A stretch of DNA of 64,000 nt from contig LNGK01000005.1 in assembly GCA_001510575.1 (NCBI GenBank), forward strand, positions 1,867,234-1,931,233. The letters run 5' to 3'. The stretch comes from Knoxdaviesia capensis (taxonomy: Eukaryota > Ascomycota > Sordariomycetes > Microascales > Gondwanamycetaceae). Below, one piece after another: positions 36,679 to 47,954 of the stretch. The number at the start of each line of letters is the position of its first letter. The first letter of the stretch is position 1. The notes below the pieces were generated by a model. That model saw only the letters and a program-made list of their open reading frames with translations, was not told the DNA's origin and did not search any database. The position numbers were made by a program, and so were the translations under genes.

Positions 36679-38072
36679 TTAGAAGAAACGCATGATGGCA
36701 GTACCGGCAGAGAGTCCAGTCTGAATACGGGAAAATATTCACGTTAGTATTTGGTGCTAGGGTAGTGGTCATCTTCATCCGTGGTGGTCACTGATATAGA
36801 TATAACAAGAAGAAAAGTACTTACGGTGCAGCCAGTGGAGCTGACGTCGTAGACGCCATTGACAAGAGAGCAGCGCATGCTCACGTCACCGACGATTTCA
36901 ATGTTGAAATCCAGAAGAGCGGTCGAAGTGGGCAGGTTAGGGAAGATAGAGATGTAGGTGACGCCATCGGAAGACTTGCCAACACCAACATTGACAGGGG
37001 ACCAGTTTCCAGCTCCCTTGGGGTCGATGGGGCTGACCCACACGCAGGAGTTCTCGACGCTATAACCCTTCTTGTTGACATAGTACTGAGCAGTGGTGGG
37101 CATACCGTTCCAGACATAGTAGTCGGGGGAGTACGGGTTGGTAAGTTCCTTGGTCTCGCCGGGGCCGACGACGGTGGCAATGACCATATTCTCGGTTCCA
37201 GGGTAATCGGTACGGCAGATAGAAACTTCCTCGTCAAGGTCGTTCTTCACCATGACGCCTCCAGCACCACGTTCGCAAAGGGTGGGGTGCGCAGGGCGGG
37301 TGATCTCGAGGAAACCGGCGGCGTTGCAGTAAAGACCACCAATCGACTGGCCGGTGTTTCCCTGGGCCGAGGGCCACTGGGTCTTCTGGTATCCAGGGGG
37401 GCAGGAGTACGAGCAGAAAGCTTTAGGGGAGCACCCTCCGCTGACACCGGTCTCAATGAAGCTGATGCTAGCATCGCCAGGGGTGTAATTGGGAGTGTTT
37501 TGAATGCCAATCCAGCCCGAAAGACCGAGGTAATCGACGGCAACCGCACCGTACTCGGAGGGGAAGTGCGAGCACGGAATCTGGCCACTGGGGAACGAGG
37601 CATCGATGCCAGCAGCGGCGCTGTTGGTGGCAGGCGCGGATGACGAGGATGCGGCCGGAGCCGTGGTTGGCGTCGGGGTCGGGGTCGGCGTGGGTTCAGG
37701 CGCCTTCGACTCGAAGAAGACAGCAGCGACTGCCGACGACAAAGAGGACGAAGAGGACGACGACGAAGTGGAGGACGAAGACGAAGACGAAGACGAAAGG
37801 GTCGGGGTGGTCTCGCCGATAACGTACAGGAAGCCCTCGGCAAGGCCAGCCTCGGCTTCGGAAGCGGGAATCACCTTATTTTCGAGCTGGTAGACGGTCT
37901 GGGTCGGACCAGGAATCCAGTTGGTAACGGTGACGGCATCACGCTTGACAAGATCGGGCTGGGCATCTTCACCGACGGCGGCGTGACGAGCATGGTGGCG
38001 CTGGTGGTTATGGTGGTGGTGCTGGGCAGAAGCCACAGAAGCCGCAAGGGCAAGAGCAATCAAAGATTTCAT
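36679..38072 (-). CDS. sun1: SUN-family secreted cell-wall protein (GH132)
   Basis: A secreted beta-glucan-associated wall protein of the SUN family (yeast Sim1/Uth1/Nca3/Sun4), linked to septation and wall remodelling. Exon 1 is 36825-38072 and exon 2 is 36679-36720; the intron is 36721-36824 (GTAAGT donor, TTCAG acceptor), giving 429 aa. A signal peptide (about 1-16, ending V-A-S-A) is followed by a His-rich propeptide and a Kex2 site K-R at 43-44. A Ser-run linker (about 92-113) and a Thr-Pro/Ala-Ser linker follow. The SUN domain starts at about residue 165 (I-P-C-S-H-F-P) and includes the family's C-S-Y-S-C-P-P-G-Y-Q-K and G-L-Y-C-N motifs. Exon 2 adds only 13 residues ending M-R-F-F. The Ser linker comes from GAC/GAA-type repeats on the + strand near 37740-37800. 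Confidence 0.93.
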
Positions 38073-38214
38073 AGTTGAAGGGTAGTTGGCATATCTATAA
38101 CGGGTTCAAACATCATCGTCATCAGGTCAGTTAGTGTACCGGTCGCACGGAAGAGTACAGCGTGGGGATTGCGCAACACCAGGGTTTGTGAGCACGCCAA
38201 ACGCGCCACTGTCG

Positions 38215-38227
38215 TATATATAAATAA
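38215..38227 (-). promoter_or_regulatory. TATA-like element upstream of the SUN gene
   Basis: TATATATAAATAA on the + strand (TTATTTATATATA on the gene's strand), about 143 bp before the SUN start codon and followed upstream by a CT-rich tract. Position and sequence suit a core promoter; there is no direct proof. Confidence 0.4.
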
Positions 38228-39373
38228 ACGGGAACATGCATGGTTTCAAGGCGATAAAATCGGTAGAGCACGGCGCAAACCACTTGAGTGATGTCTATGG
38301 ATGTGACAAGTCTTACATCTTGTGATATTGTTTTAGTGGCGGTTGAGCATCGATATTGATATAGGGGGTGCAAGATAGCAGAGATCAACGAAAGAAAAGA
38401 TGGAGGAAACGAAGTTGTCCAAGAAGGAAAAACAAAGAAAGCCGAGAAATATTAAAAGGAGTGTGATAGAGAGGAATCGAGAAACCTCTCTGTTGGATAT
38501 ATGCAGACAACCGCAGCGAGGCTTGACAAAACCGATGAAGCGTCGCCAAAGAGAGGTGCAGATGCGGGTGAAGGAAGGTGAGGAAGGGAGGGAAGAAAAG
38601 AAAGAGGGAAAAAGGAAGACGTAGAAAAGAACAAAAAGCGAGACAGGAGACGACCAACCGAGAAGGGAAGAGGGAGGGCGAGAAGAGATAAAATACGACC
38701 GGGGGGTGTGGTAGCATCCAGATCCAACCAAACATGGCAAGGGCAGTAAGGATTTTGCTGCAGCCCAGCCAAAAATGGCCAGAACACAGAGCATCAGGTG
38801 AAATTAGCATGGGCCATGGACAGCAAAAAGGGATGGATATCGCAATCAAGATTCTAAGTGCACAACGAGAAACCAGCCAGGTACAGTACATGCATCGTGG
38901 CCCGGGCGTGATGTTTCTACGGTGTGTCCAGGCTGTACCAGGTACAAGCTGAACCCCATTTTCTTGCGACAAGAAGGCGAGAGACCCCAGCACCTGGCCT
39001 TCCAGGATGAACATGGATGTACTGTTTACATTCAAGGACCCCGACTGGTACATAAACACCAGCAACTAAATTGCATGGTGGCATGTATCATCTCTCATTA
39101 AAAGATGCTGCAACGGCAAAAAAGGGGAGAGAAGATAGAAAGAGTTGTCCCAAGAAGCCCAAGACTTACACTGGGGCTAATTGCAATTTATTGGAGAACA
39201 TGCTTTACTACCACAGAGATAGATTGGGTGCCCAGAAACGCCGGGTACCTTGCATAGGACTCTTATGTTGTTAGGTGTTGCTAGTACTATATTGTACCTG
39301 AGTAGATTACCACCCACCACCCAGTTTAAACTCTGTGTGCCGACTGATACACGCAGGACGTTGTGTTCCTGCT

Positions 39374-39374
<1 letters not shown>

Positions 39375-39405
<31 letters not shown>
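39375..39405. repeat. Poly-C tract (31 bp)
   Basis: An uninterrupted run of about 31 C on the + strand in intergenic DNA. Tracts this long are error-prone in sequencing, so the true length is uncertain. Confidence 0.9.
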
Positions 39406-42400
39406 TTTCCAGGAACCGTGCCATTCGCCAACACTAAGCCATTTTGCGCCTGGAAATTGGCGCCACCTTTCGAGTATTTCGCCAGGAAACAGAATTTTTA
39501 GCCAAGTTGGCCGGGAGGACAAGAGGAGCCAACCAGTGGCGACCACGCGGGTGCCTGAGCATAGCGCGCACTGTAGGTGTCTAAAAACCTCCCGGCGGCA
39601 TAAAAAGAGTTCTGGGTGTGCACATCTTTGCGCAGAATCCCCCCACCATACATGTGTGTTCGGCCCCTGAAATCCCACACCGCTGGAAATACATCCCACT
39701 ACTGTAGTTTGTTACGTATGATGCTGCGTAAGCCCCCAATGGCATGCAACTTAACCACAACACAAGCATGCATCGCATTGCGTAGAAAGTCGTCCTCGTC
39801 CAAATCCAGCCCGATATCTACGAGTCGCAAACCCCGTCCGAACTAATCGCACTCTGCATTCCAACAACAACCGCCATCATCCACGTGTGACTCTTTCATT
39901 TTTTTCTTCCTTTTTGTTTCCAAGATAAACCCTCATTCTTGTCTTCTCCCGATTTATCCTCTTACACTAACCTCACGCTTTTTCACATTGGTGCCCAATT
40001 CAGTGCACTACGAGAACTAACCTGATCTACTGTCGCTTTTAGATCATCATCATGCTCAGCGCCACCCGAGGCCACACAAGACGGTCCTTCTGGTTTGTGA
40101 TCTCAGAACCTAATCCGCATACTACTGGAAAACTAGTTGCGCACTTTGCTCACACATGGCTATGTGCGAACTAGTAAGTGCTCCGGTATATCGTAGTGCT
40201 GATCTATGAAGCCAACTATTCACAACCTACATTCCACTGATTCCACTGGTAAGACGAGATGTTCAGCCCAACACATGCATGCATGAATGGACCTATATAC
40301 ATGTATTGTAGGCAAATATTTCATGCACGTACTGAATGCTTCATACTGTTTAGACCCCTAAAACAGTGTGTTGTTTGCGGGTAGCCTCACACCATCTCAC
40401 GATGCCGTCGTCACATGGACCAGACAAGTCGCGCATAGCTGTGTGTGACAACACATGCAGGCTATCCAATATTCATATGCATGTCCATTATATGCCCGTG
40501 GCATGTACCTGCAGTATGTACACTTGCGCAGGGTGGGCCACTCTCGACTGCCGTAAACACATTCTTCCGTTCGCCTCGCCGTTCTCCGAGCCTCTTCGCA
40601 TGCCAGCAACATCGGATCCGCGAGGTCTAGTCTCATTCTCGCGGGGACTACAATGGCAACTACAAAAAAACCTTCCGAAAGCCACTCCACTCGGTCACAT
40701 CCAGACATCCACTTCAAAGAATCTTCCAAAAAGTTCGGCCGAAGCCAAGACGACTACCAAGAAAATTCTGGATCACAGAGGCGTATATAGGGAGAAAATA
40801 AAAGTTTTCTTTTCCTTTTTCCCACGCGGGGCCTGAAAAGGTCGGTCTAGGTTTTAGAGGAGTCGGAATGTTCGGCAACGGGCAACGTGGCGGGTGTAGT
40901 CTCTCATTCCAGTGAACTTTTTGAGGTTGGGGGAATATGGGATTTTCGACCAGTTGGCAAAATCGCCGGCAAACCCATTTCCTGCAGTACTACATGTACA
41001 GATTTGCCTATCTCACGACTTACTCACTTGGCCCCCTCTCTTACACGTGCAGTTTTATTGTGGGGGGTGGGATCGGTCCGTCAGGATCGGGAATACTCGT
41101 TGTCTTGCGACGAAACGACCACTATGCTCTGCATATATCCGGCCCTGGATATAGTTATGTATGTCAGTACAGTACTGTGTATTGCACATACGCGCGTCTT
41201 TGTCCCATCCCCAAACTCTCTTGCAACACCCTAAAGCAGGAGTCTCAAACAACGTCCCAACTTTGCCCAATCATATACCCGTTCCGCAAATCTCATGCAT
41301 CTATCAGATCGTTGTCAATAAATCAAGGATCGCTTGACTATGTGTGTGTGCATGTGTGTGTGTGAGTGAAGCGCCGCTTGATTTCCTATAAGTTCTATGG
41401 GTGGAATTATTGGTGTTGATGTTTCGATTCGTTTGCACGAAACTGGCGGTTCGGCATCTCATCTTACCAGCTTCTTTGGCCAATGACGTCTGAGGAAGCC
41501 TTGCTCTCTTGGTTGATGGGTCGGTTGGTGTACACCATACAGCTTATCTTGAATTGTTTGTATTTCTCTTGTTTCCCTCTAACATCACATACGTGTATAC
41601 GAGTTCTGTCGTGGAGAGACCAAATTATCGTATTCCATATCAGTATACTCACAGGCAGGGCGTCAGTATAAAGAGTGGACTGTTTCCACCTGAACTCTCG
41701 CATCCAAAAATAAAAATTAATTGCCCAATGCCCAGCATTGCATTGTGACATACAGTTTGCTGAGTTGGCATCCCAGAGGGTGCTTCCAGTTGCTGGGCAT
41801 TTGCTCCTCGATCCGGAGTCAATGCCCTTGACCTTCTCCTTTCTTTTTGATTTCGTCTCCCATATGTCACCCTCAGATGCGTGCGCGATCCCATGTGTCT
41901 TTCTTGTCTTACTTTTCTCACCACGTCATCATCATTCATCCATTCATTTCGCTGGCTCTGGCATTTTGACTGGGTGCATAAAGCCCCACCATCTGTGTCT
42001 GAGCCACGAAAGCACCGCCAAGCTGTTTGACAGGCTCCTTTGGACTTTTAGAACCTCATGAATTCTGTGCATGTCTCAGCTTGACCTCAAGCGCTGTGTC
42101 TGTGGCTGGTTTATCCTCGGGTCTAACTACTGGTCGTTGTTTTTCTCTGCCGCTCGCTGGAAAAAGTTTCACCCTACGCTTCAGGTAACGCCATTCCAAC
42201 TGAATAAGGGATAAGTAACAAACGAGCTGGTCTCGAATCACCTGAAAACCGGGAACTATGCTAGAAGTATTGTTCACTTTCAGCCTCAAACAACTGAGGC
42301 TAACAAGCAAATGGCAGTATGGAATCGGCCAGGCCAGACTATCCGTACACAGGTGCACCATCAGGCGCAACAGCAATCGTCAAACGCGACGCATATCGAA

Positions 42401-42626
42401 AGTCTTGAGCACATACTATCATAAACCTAAAGATGAAGCACAGCAGCCCATATTGTTCAAAGCAAATCTGTTTACACATAGAGAGCTACCTGAACCGAAA
42501 TACCGAAATTGATAGGAAAACCCGGCAGAAACATGAAAGAATGAGAAGCTGGTGCAATCTAGCCAGGAGTGAGCATTCGAAAAGACACGCCCACAGGAGC
42601 ATGCAAAATCGAACCTCATCCTCTCC

Positions 42627-44177
42627 TCAATCACTATCTTCCTCGTCGGTCGTCTCCACCTTCTTCTTCTTGCCGGCGCCAGCTTTCTTCGCCGGCTTGG
42701 CCTTAGCCTTCTCGGTCTTCTGCTTCTTACGATCCGCCTGGTCCTGGATCTTGGCTCTCTCATCTTTCCCACGCGCCTGTAGTTCGGCCTCCATCTCCAA
42801 AAACGACTCCGACTCCGGGTCTGCACCGATCAGCCCTTCAAGCAGCTTGATCTCGTCAGCCCACATTTGCTTATCCTCGATGGTCTTGCCGTCGGCGCCT
42901 TTGCGATCAATTGGAGTTTCCAGAACCATCGGCATGTCCTGAAATTTGTCATAGTTCATAATGTTATGGAAGGCTCGAAGACCCAGAAATCCCGTACCGA
43001 TGTTGGCATGGAGATCCCGGTTGGAGCCAAAGGGCGCCTTGCTATCATTCACTAAAGGGGACATCATATGCATCATTAGAAAAACAGCCCAAAAGACATT
43101 TGGAGGAAGGAAAGCTTAGAAAAGGACTCACGGTGAAAGGCCCGCAAGTACTTGAGGCCAACAACCTTATCAAACCTGTTGATAGTCTCCTCAAAGGCCT
43201 CGGGGCTGCGCAGATCGTATCCAGCCGCAAAGGCGTGGCAGGTATCTATGCAAACACCGACGCGGTCTTTGTCTATGACGCCGGCAATGATGTCGCGTAG
43301 CTCTTCAAAAGTCGCTCCCAAAACATTGCCGCTGCCCGCCATATTCTCCAACACTGTGATGACCTTCTTGGTCTCTGCGTGTGCACGGTTCAGCTGGGTT
43401 GCCACCCGCGCACATGCAGCCGCCTTGGTCGAATCCGGGCCCGAGTTGCCAGGGTGGAAGTTGTACAGTTGGATTCCGAGGGCGTCACATCGCTTGAGAT
43501 CATCGACGAAACTGGTGTACGCTTGGTCCGCCTTCTCCTTGTCGGTTTGGGCCAGGTTGACGAGGTACGAGCCGTGGGGCAGCACATGCTTCGCCGAGTC
43601 GTAGCCATGTTGCTTCGTCAAGGCCGTGTACTGTATCCGCGCGTCATCAGCAAGTGGCGGGTTGGCCCACTTACGCTGTGATTTCAGGAACAGAGCGAAT
43701 GAGTTTGCTCCGATCTGTAGAGAGTTTGTCACGGAATTTTGTACGCCTAGAAAGAAGTGGTCGGAAAATTTGTTAGTTGTGGTCGTAGGTTTAAGCCTTC
43801 GGTGGAATAGAATTATGATACTTGCCTCCCGCAGCGCTGACATGAGCGCCAATGTACATCTTCTTCTTCAAAGCGCCGATGGCAGTCCGAGCAGCCAGGG
43901 GAGCCATATCGTCGCTTTTCTTAGATTTTGCCGATGTCTTTCCTTGAGTCGATGCAGAAACCGGCTTCTTCGGTGCAGTTGTCTTCTGCTTCTTTGCAGA
44001 CTTCTCGTCCTCGGAGTCGTTGTAGTCTTTATCTTCCAGGGCGCACTTGTGTTCTTCGTCGCCAGAGTCCCCGGCCTTCCGCTTAATGGTTTTCTTAGAA
44101 GCGCTGGTCAGCTTCGAAGTCGAGCTTGCTCGCGCAGAAGAGCGACGGATTGAGGCCGGAGCCATATTTGCTACCAT
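42627..44177 (-). CDS. APN1: AP endonuclease, endonuclease IV family
   Basis: This nuclear base-excision-repair enzyme cleaves 5' of abasic sites and trims blocked 3' ends; it is metal-dependent. Exons are 43826-44177, 43132-43746 and 42627-43051, giving 463 aa. Intron 1 (43747-43825) has a GC donor (GCAAGT) and CTAG acceptor; only this splice keeps the conserved G-G-V-Q-N-S frame. Intron 2 (43052-43131) is GTGAGT/TTTAG. An N-terminal basic, Lys/Ser-rich extension of about 105 aa with nuclear-localisation character precedes the TIM barrel (M-Y-I-G-A-H-V-S-A-A-G-G). Family signatures are G-A-N-S-F-A-L-F-L-K-S-Q-R-K-W, V-C-I-D-T-C-H-A-F-A-A-G-Y-D and the N-D-S-K-A-P-F-G-S / H-A-N-I-G block. The C-terminus is a Lys-rich tail followed by acidic residues. 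A second in-frame ATG (M5) could also be used. Confidence 0.95.
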
Positions 44178-45004
44178 CGATTTTAAAGAAGAAGATTGAG
44201 AATGTCACTGGCCAATAGATAACCAGAAGAAAGCTCTGTTACCGTTTGGCTTGAGTGTATGGAGGAAAGGAGGCGGCGATCGATTGAGAAAAGAAAGACA
44301 GGCTGTATTTCAAAAGCACTCAGAAACCGATCAAGATGCGACTGAGAAATATCGCTTGATGAAAAGCTCTCAATTGAATGTTGTTAACGTCGTGTGTTAA
44401 AGGCAAGTGCAAACACGGAATCAGTTCTGCACAGAAATGCCAGCGCGCCTTTAAGAGGGTCCTGACGCGGATTCACGTGACCTATTTACTCCGTCCCATA
44501 GGAGAAAGCTCGCACGGAAGATCTCATGCGCTTCACCACGAAAGTGTTCATGAAAATCTCGCAATCCAAATTCATAACGGTCACCTCATGTGCATCAGCC
44601 AAAGTCCCAGGATGAGATATCTTGAATTTATTAGATCTTGATGTAACTGGAGTAGAATCCAAGTTGCGCCAGGGAAGTGCACCGAGTCCCAGAAACCAGT
44701 CCAAACAAATGAAAACGCCGCTGGCAGAACTATATAAAACCGAATACGGCGGACAAAAGAAAGAAGTATTACCCATTTCCCAATGGAAACTACCTGTCTT
44801 GCTCCAATGTGACTCGGGTAGGATATGCGGGAAATGTCTTGTCCAGGCTTATACAAAATCTTGGCAAGGAAATGTAATCAAAAAGCAAATGCAACACCAA
44901 GCACGTGAGATTCATTTGAGATTAGCGACACCAGTTATTTTGAGGTAATCCATTCGACTAATGAGGACTGCAAAGACGGCGATGACTGACACAGCTAGGA
45001 GGCT
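44178..45004. other. Intergenic: APN1 promoter and DGAT 3' flank
   Basis: About 0.8 kb of ordinary sequence. No motif, repeat or RNA gene stands out. Confidence 0.5.
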
Positions 45005-46644
45005 TCAACTGAGGAACTGGATGTCCGCGGCGCGTCCTGTCGCAAATTCGTCCTTATAGGCATCCCACATACGCTGCAGTTCGGCTATGTACATGGCGTG
45101 CAGCTCATCAATCTGCTCTTGTGTCGGCTGTGCAACGGCCAGTGGAACTGGAGGGTTCCCGATAATAGCAGAGCTAGTTTGGGCCGATGGTAGGCGGAGA
45201 GGCCGGCCGACCACAATGTTAAGCGGCCGGCGGTACGGCATTAGGCCCACATCGTAGTTGAGAATACCTCGGCCATGTAGTGCCGGCACTGTGAACTTGA
45301 ACACGCGCAGAACAAGCATCTGGAGTTTGTGAATAATCGGGTGTTGTTTTGGCGATAGCTGGTCGTACAGGTCGTTCTCTCCGAACCCAAGTACGGGGAC
45401 GAGATCCGCGCCGGCGCGCAAGGCCATCTTGACAAAACCCTTGCGGCTAACTATGAGTCGCAGCGTGCCTGGTTGGGCTTCAAGAGACTCGCGCGCGCCA
45501 CCAATGACAATAGTCACGGCACGGCCCGTGCCGTGCTTATCGGAACCGCCCCGGGTCAGTGTATTCCAGATCGACTCGCGCGACACAGAGGCCAACCCCA
45601 TGCAGAGCAGCCAGTCGCGATAGAAGGGCACACGGAAGTTTGAGTCCAAGGTCACCAAGGTATTGGTTATACCAGGAAACTTGGCCGCAAACCCGAGCGT
45701 GTTCGTTGCAAATGCAACCCAGGCACCATGAGAAATGATTCCATGTGGATGGTACCCAAGCACGTATCGCCTATCAGCGGGAAGATCGTGCGTTTTGTGC
45801 AAAGTCGCAGGGTAGTACCCCGCGAACAGACGCCACAACGGGAGTGATCGAAGCCGCTCAGATCGATACCACAGGCGACCGTCGGTAGGCGCAGTTGAGA
45901 GAGATAGAACGATGAGGTATGGGATCAATAGAGGCCAGGTGAGAGGAATGGCGCATGCGAAGAAGAATAAAGCCGCAGTCCAGGCAACAGTCATGGAATG
46001 GGTCAAAACTGCCAGCGTCTGCAGCCTGCGTTTGAACGGTATCCGCACTGGCGCAAAGCGGATGCCACCTGCTCTCCAAGCCTGGTGCTCATGCGCATGT
46101 TCGCTGCCGGGTTGATTGCCTAGTGGTGGATATGGAGGCAAAGACGATTGCTCGGGTATTTTTATATCGATAGCTTCAGCCTTTCGGCCTACTACTGTCA
46201 AGCGGACCGTCCTTGTCTCCGGTGTCGCGAAACCAACGCGCTTCTGTTTTTTCTTTCCTTTATCAACCATTTCGTCGTCTGCGTCTTCGCTTCCGGAACT
46301 AGGAACCTCTACATCGGTGTAGCTATTCACTGAAGATACAGCCGCGATATTGGTGACTGATACGGGGCTTGACGGGTTTTCCGCTGTGGGGGGCTCGGAT
46401 AAAGCTTCGGTTCGAGCTGCGCTTCCGTTCGCGAAATCATTTGTTTGGATAGCTGTCGGCGGTGCTATTCTCAGAGAGAAAAATCAGAAAGGGTGGCAAA
46501 ATATGGAGACAACTTCAACAGTGATATTGAATGGTTGGTCATGGCTGGACTCATAACAAAAGAAATGCAGGCCACACGTCGAGGCGTCTTGGGGAGTTCC
46601 GGTCACCACTTACTAGCCACCGGGCCAGCCTCTGGGTCACTCAT
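45005..46644 (-). CDS. DGA1: Diacylglycerol acyltransferase, DGAT2 family
   Basis: This enzyme makes triacylglycerol from diacylglycerol and acyl-CoA at the ER/lipid droplet. Exon 1 is a 31-nt micro-exon (46614-46644, encoding MSDPEAGPVA plus one base). The intron is 46465-46613 (GTAAGT donor, AATAG acceptor) and exon 2 is 45005-46464, giving 496 aa. An upstream in-frame TGA rules out a start in exon 2 without splicing, and the phases join to give T-P-P-T-A-I-Q. A long hydrophilic, Ser/acidic N-terminus (about 1-150) precedes one hydrophobic hairpin (about 158-202). The catalytic Y-H-P-H-G box is at 248-252. Downstream are R-V-P-F-Y-R-D-W, V-I-G-G-A-R-E-S-L and R-K-G-F-V-K-M-A-L with V-P-V-L-G-F-G-E. 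A glycan or sterol acyltransferase is unlikely given these motifs. Confidence 0.93.
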
Positions 46645-47954
46645 TGTTTTGTGGCCAGGACCCTCGGTGTCCGTATACCAATATCGGTACACTAGTAACC
46701 AAATCAAGGACTCCGAGCCCTTCCGTCGTCGCAAATACTAATTCCCACGTAAGGGGGGTACTGCCAGAGAGAAGTTTACGCCCCTCCGTCCGGAGTTTCG
46801 AAGTTGTGGTTGGAACAGACGTCCGTCTCCCTGGTTCGAATTATGAGGACTGGAAAGCTAATCGGAGAAATCGAACAGCAAAAATTTCAATGATAATTTG
46901 ATGATATAGCTGATACTGTCTTGACATCAAGCCACGCGTCCTGGTATTCAACTGCAGCGTCCGATGTCTGACGAAATGAGAATCTAATGAAGATAAAAGT
47001 TGAAGGTTTTGAAGATAGGAAAAGGAAAAGGAAAATAGAGTTGAAGAGAGAGTGGCATGTATAGTCCATCAGTAGAAAGTATTAGAAATTATATCCAAAA
47101 AAGAGTTATGACGAAGGAATGACTTGAAGCGAAGTGAAGCGAAGTGAAGCGAAGCGAAGATGGCTGTGGAATATCCGATTCAACAAACCAAGAAAAAGCG
47201 CCTGTTGGGGATTGCAAACTGTAGAAATCTTGAGAAGCGGACTTGAACGCAACCCTAATGAAACCCGGTCCAATGACGTATCAGACTTGCATGTGCTGAA
47301 ATTCTGGGGCAAAGTAATGGTACCCTAACCCTAATCGTCATCATAATTTCCCAGCTTGGCCCCAGAGCTGATCAGTCTCACAAGGGGCATCACCACCACA
47401 TCCATAGATTCCAATAGATATTATATGTATTGCTTGCACCATAGCAAACATGAATATTAACCCAAGCCAACCCTCTGCATTGAATATCATATAACATGAC
47501 GAAAGAATTGAGACAAAATTGTACCTTCCAGAATGTAAGTCCAGGATAGGATAGGTCCAGGTCCAAAGGAGGAGTCTTTAAAACCAGCCAAAAAGAAGAA
47601 GAATAGACAAAGAGACGAGAAAAAGAAATCAAGCTGAGAACAAAAATCCACAAAAGCACACTCAGCAATAAAAGAAAAGGAGAACCCCATACATATTGCA
47701 TATTATTGTATGCATAGAAAATCAAGTTCCTCAGAACTCGAGCTGAATTCATACCTCCCTCCTCCAACTCACTCAGAACACACTAAAGTCCTAGCCTGGT
47801 CGGCAAATAAAAAGCACACAGGTTTGAAATTATGAAAGCAAGAAACGCCGGTTTCCCCCAAAAAACTTGAATCATGATAGCCGCCAACACGTCATAGGAA
47901 CTGAATAGAGCGGATGACCCCTCTTCCACAAAAAGCACCGCCAAGCTCGGCCAC
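46645..47954. other. Intergenic: DGAT promoter and zinc-finger gene 3' flank
   Basis: About 1.3 kb. It holds a 10-bp minisatellite (47126-47159) and a double telomere-type CCCTAA (47323-47334). Short frames on both strands have no similarity. I see no gene. Confidence 0.5.
47126..47159. repeat. 10-bp minisatellite (GAAGCGAAGT)n
   Basis: Three tandem units of GAAGCGAAGT/C plus a partial unit in intergenic DNA upstream of DGA1. It may vary in length between strains. Confidence 0.85.

Larger units (their letters stand above)
38073..42626. other. Long gene-free region (4.6 kb) including SUN promoter
   Basis: The first part is the SUN-gene upstream region, with a TATA-like element and a CT-rich tract on the - strand (complement of 38383-38700). 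Beyond it lie a 31-C run (39375-39405), GTAC/TGCA-rich palindromic sequence (38880-38945, 40270-40330, 41160-41180) and a TG repeat (41341-41362). Short frames such as 40366-40836 and 41738-42061 have no similarity I recognise and unremarkable composition. I see no convincing exon chain on either strand. Confidence 0.5.

Noticed and set aside
37640..37893. Acidic Asp/Glu-repeat frame on the + strand
   Set aside because: It is the antisense of the Ser-rich linker of the SUN protein, whose repeats create open frames on the other strand.
38385..39065. A 226-codon open frame on the - strand upstream of the SUN gene
   Set aside because: It lacks recognisable domains, runs through the CT-rich promoter tract (Leu/Phe/Ser-rich translation) and overlaps other frames of similar length.
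46800..46860. Possible tRNA B box (GGTTCGAAT) near 46836
   Set aside because: The flanking bases do not form an acceptor stem or T arm and no A box lies at the right distance.
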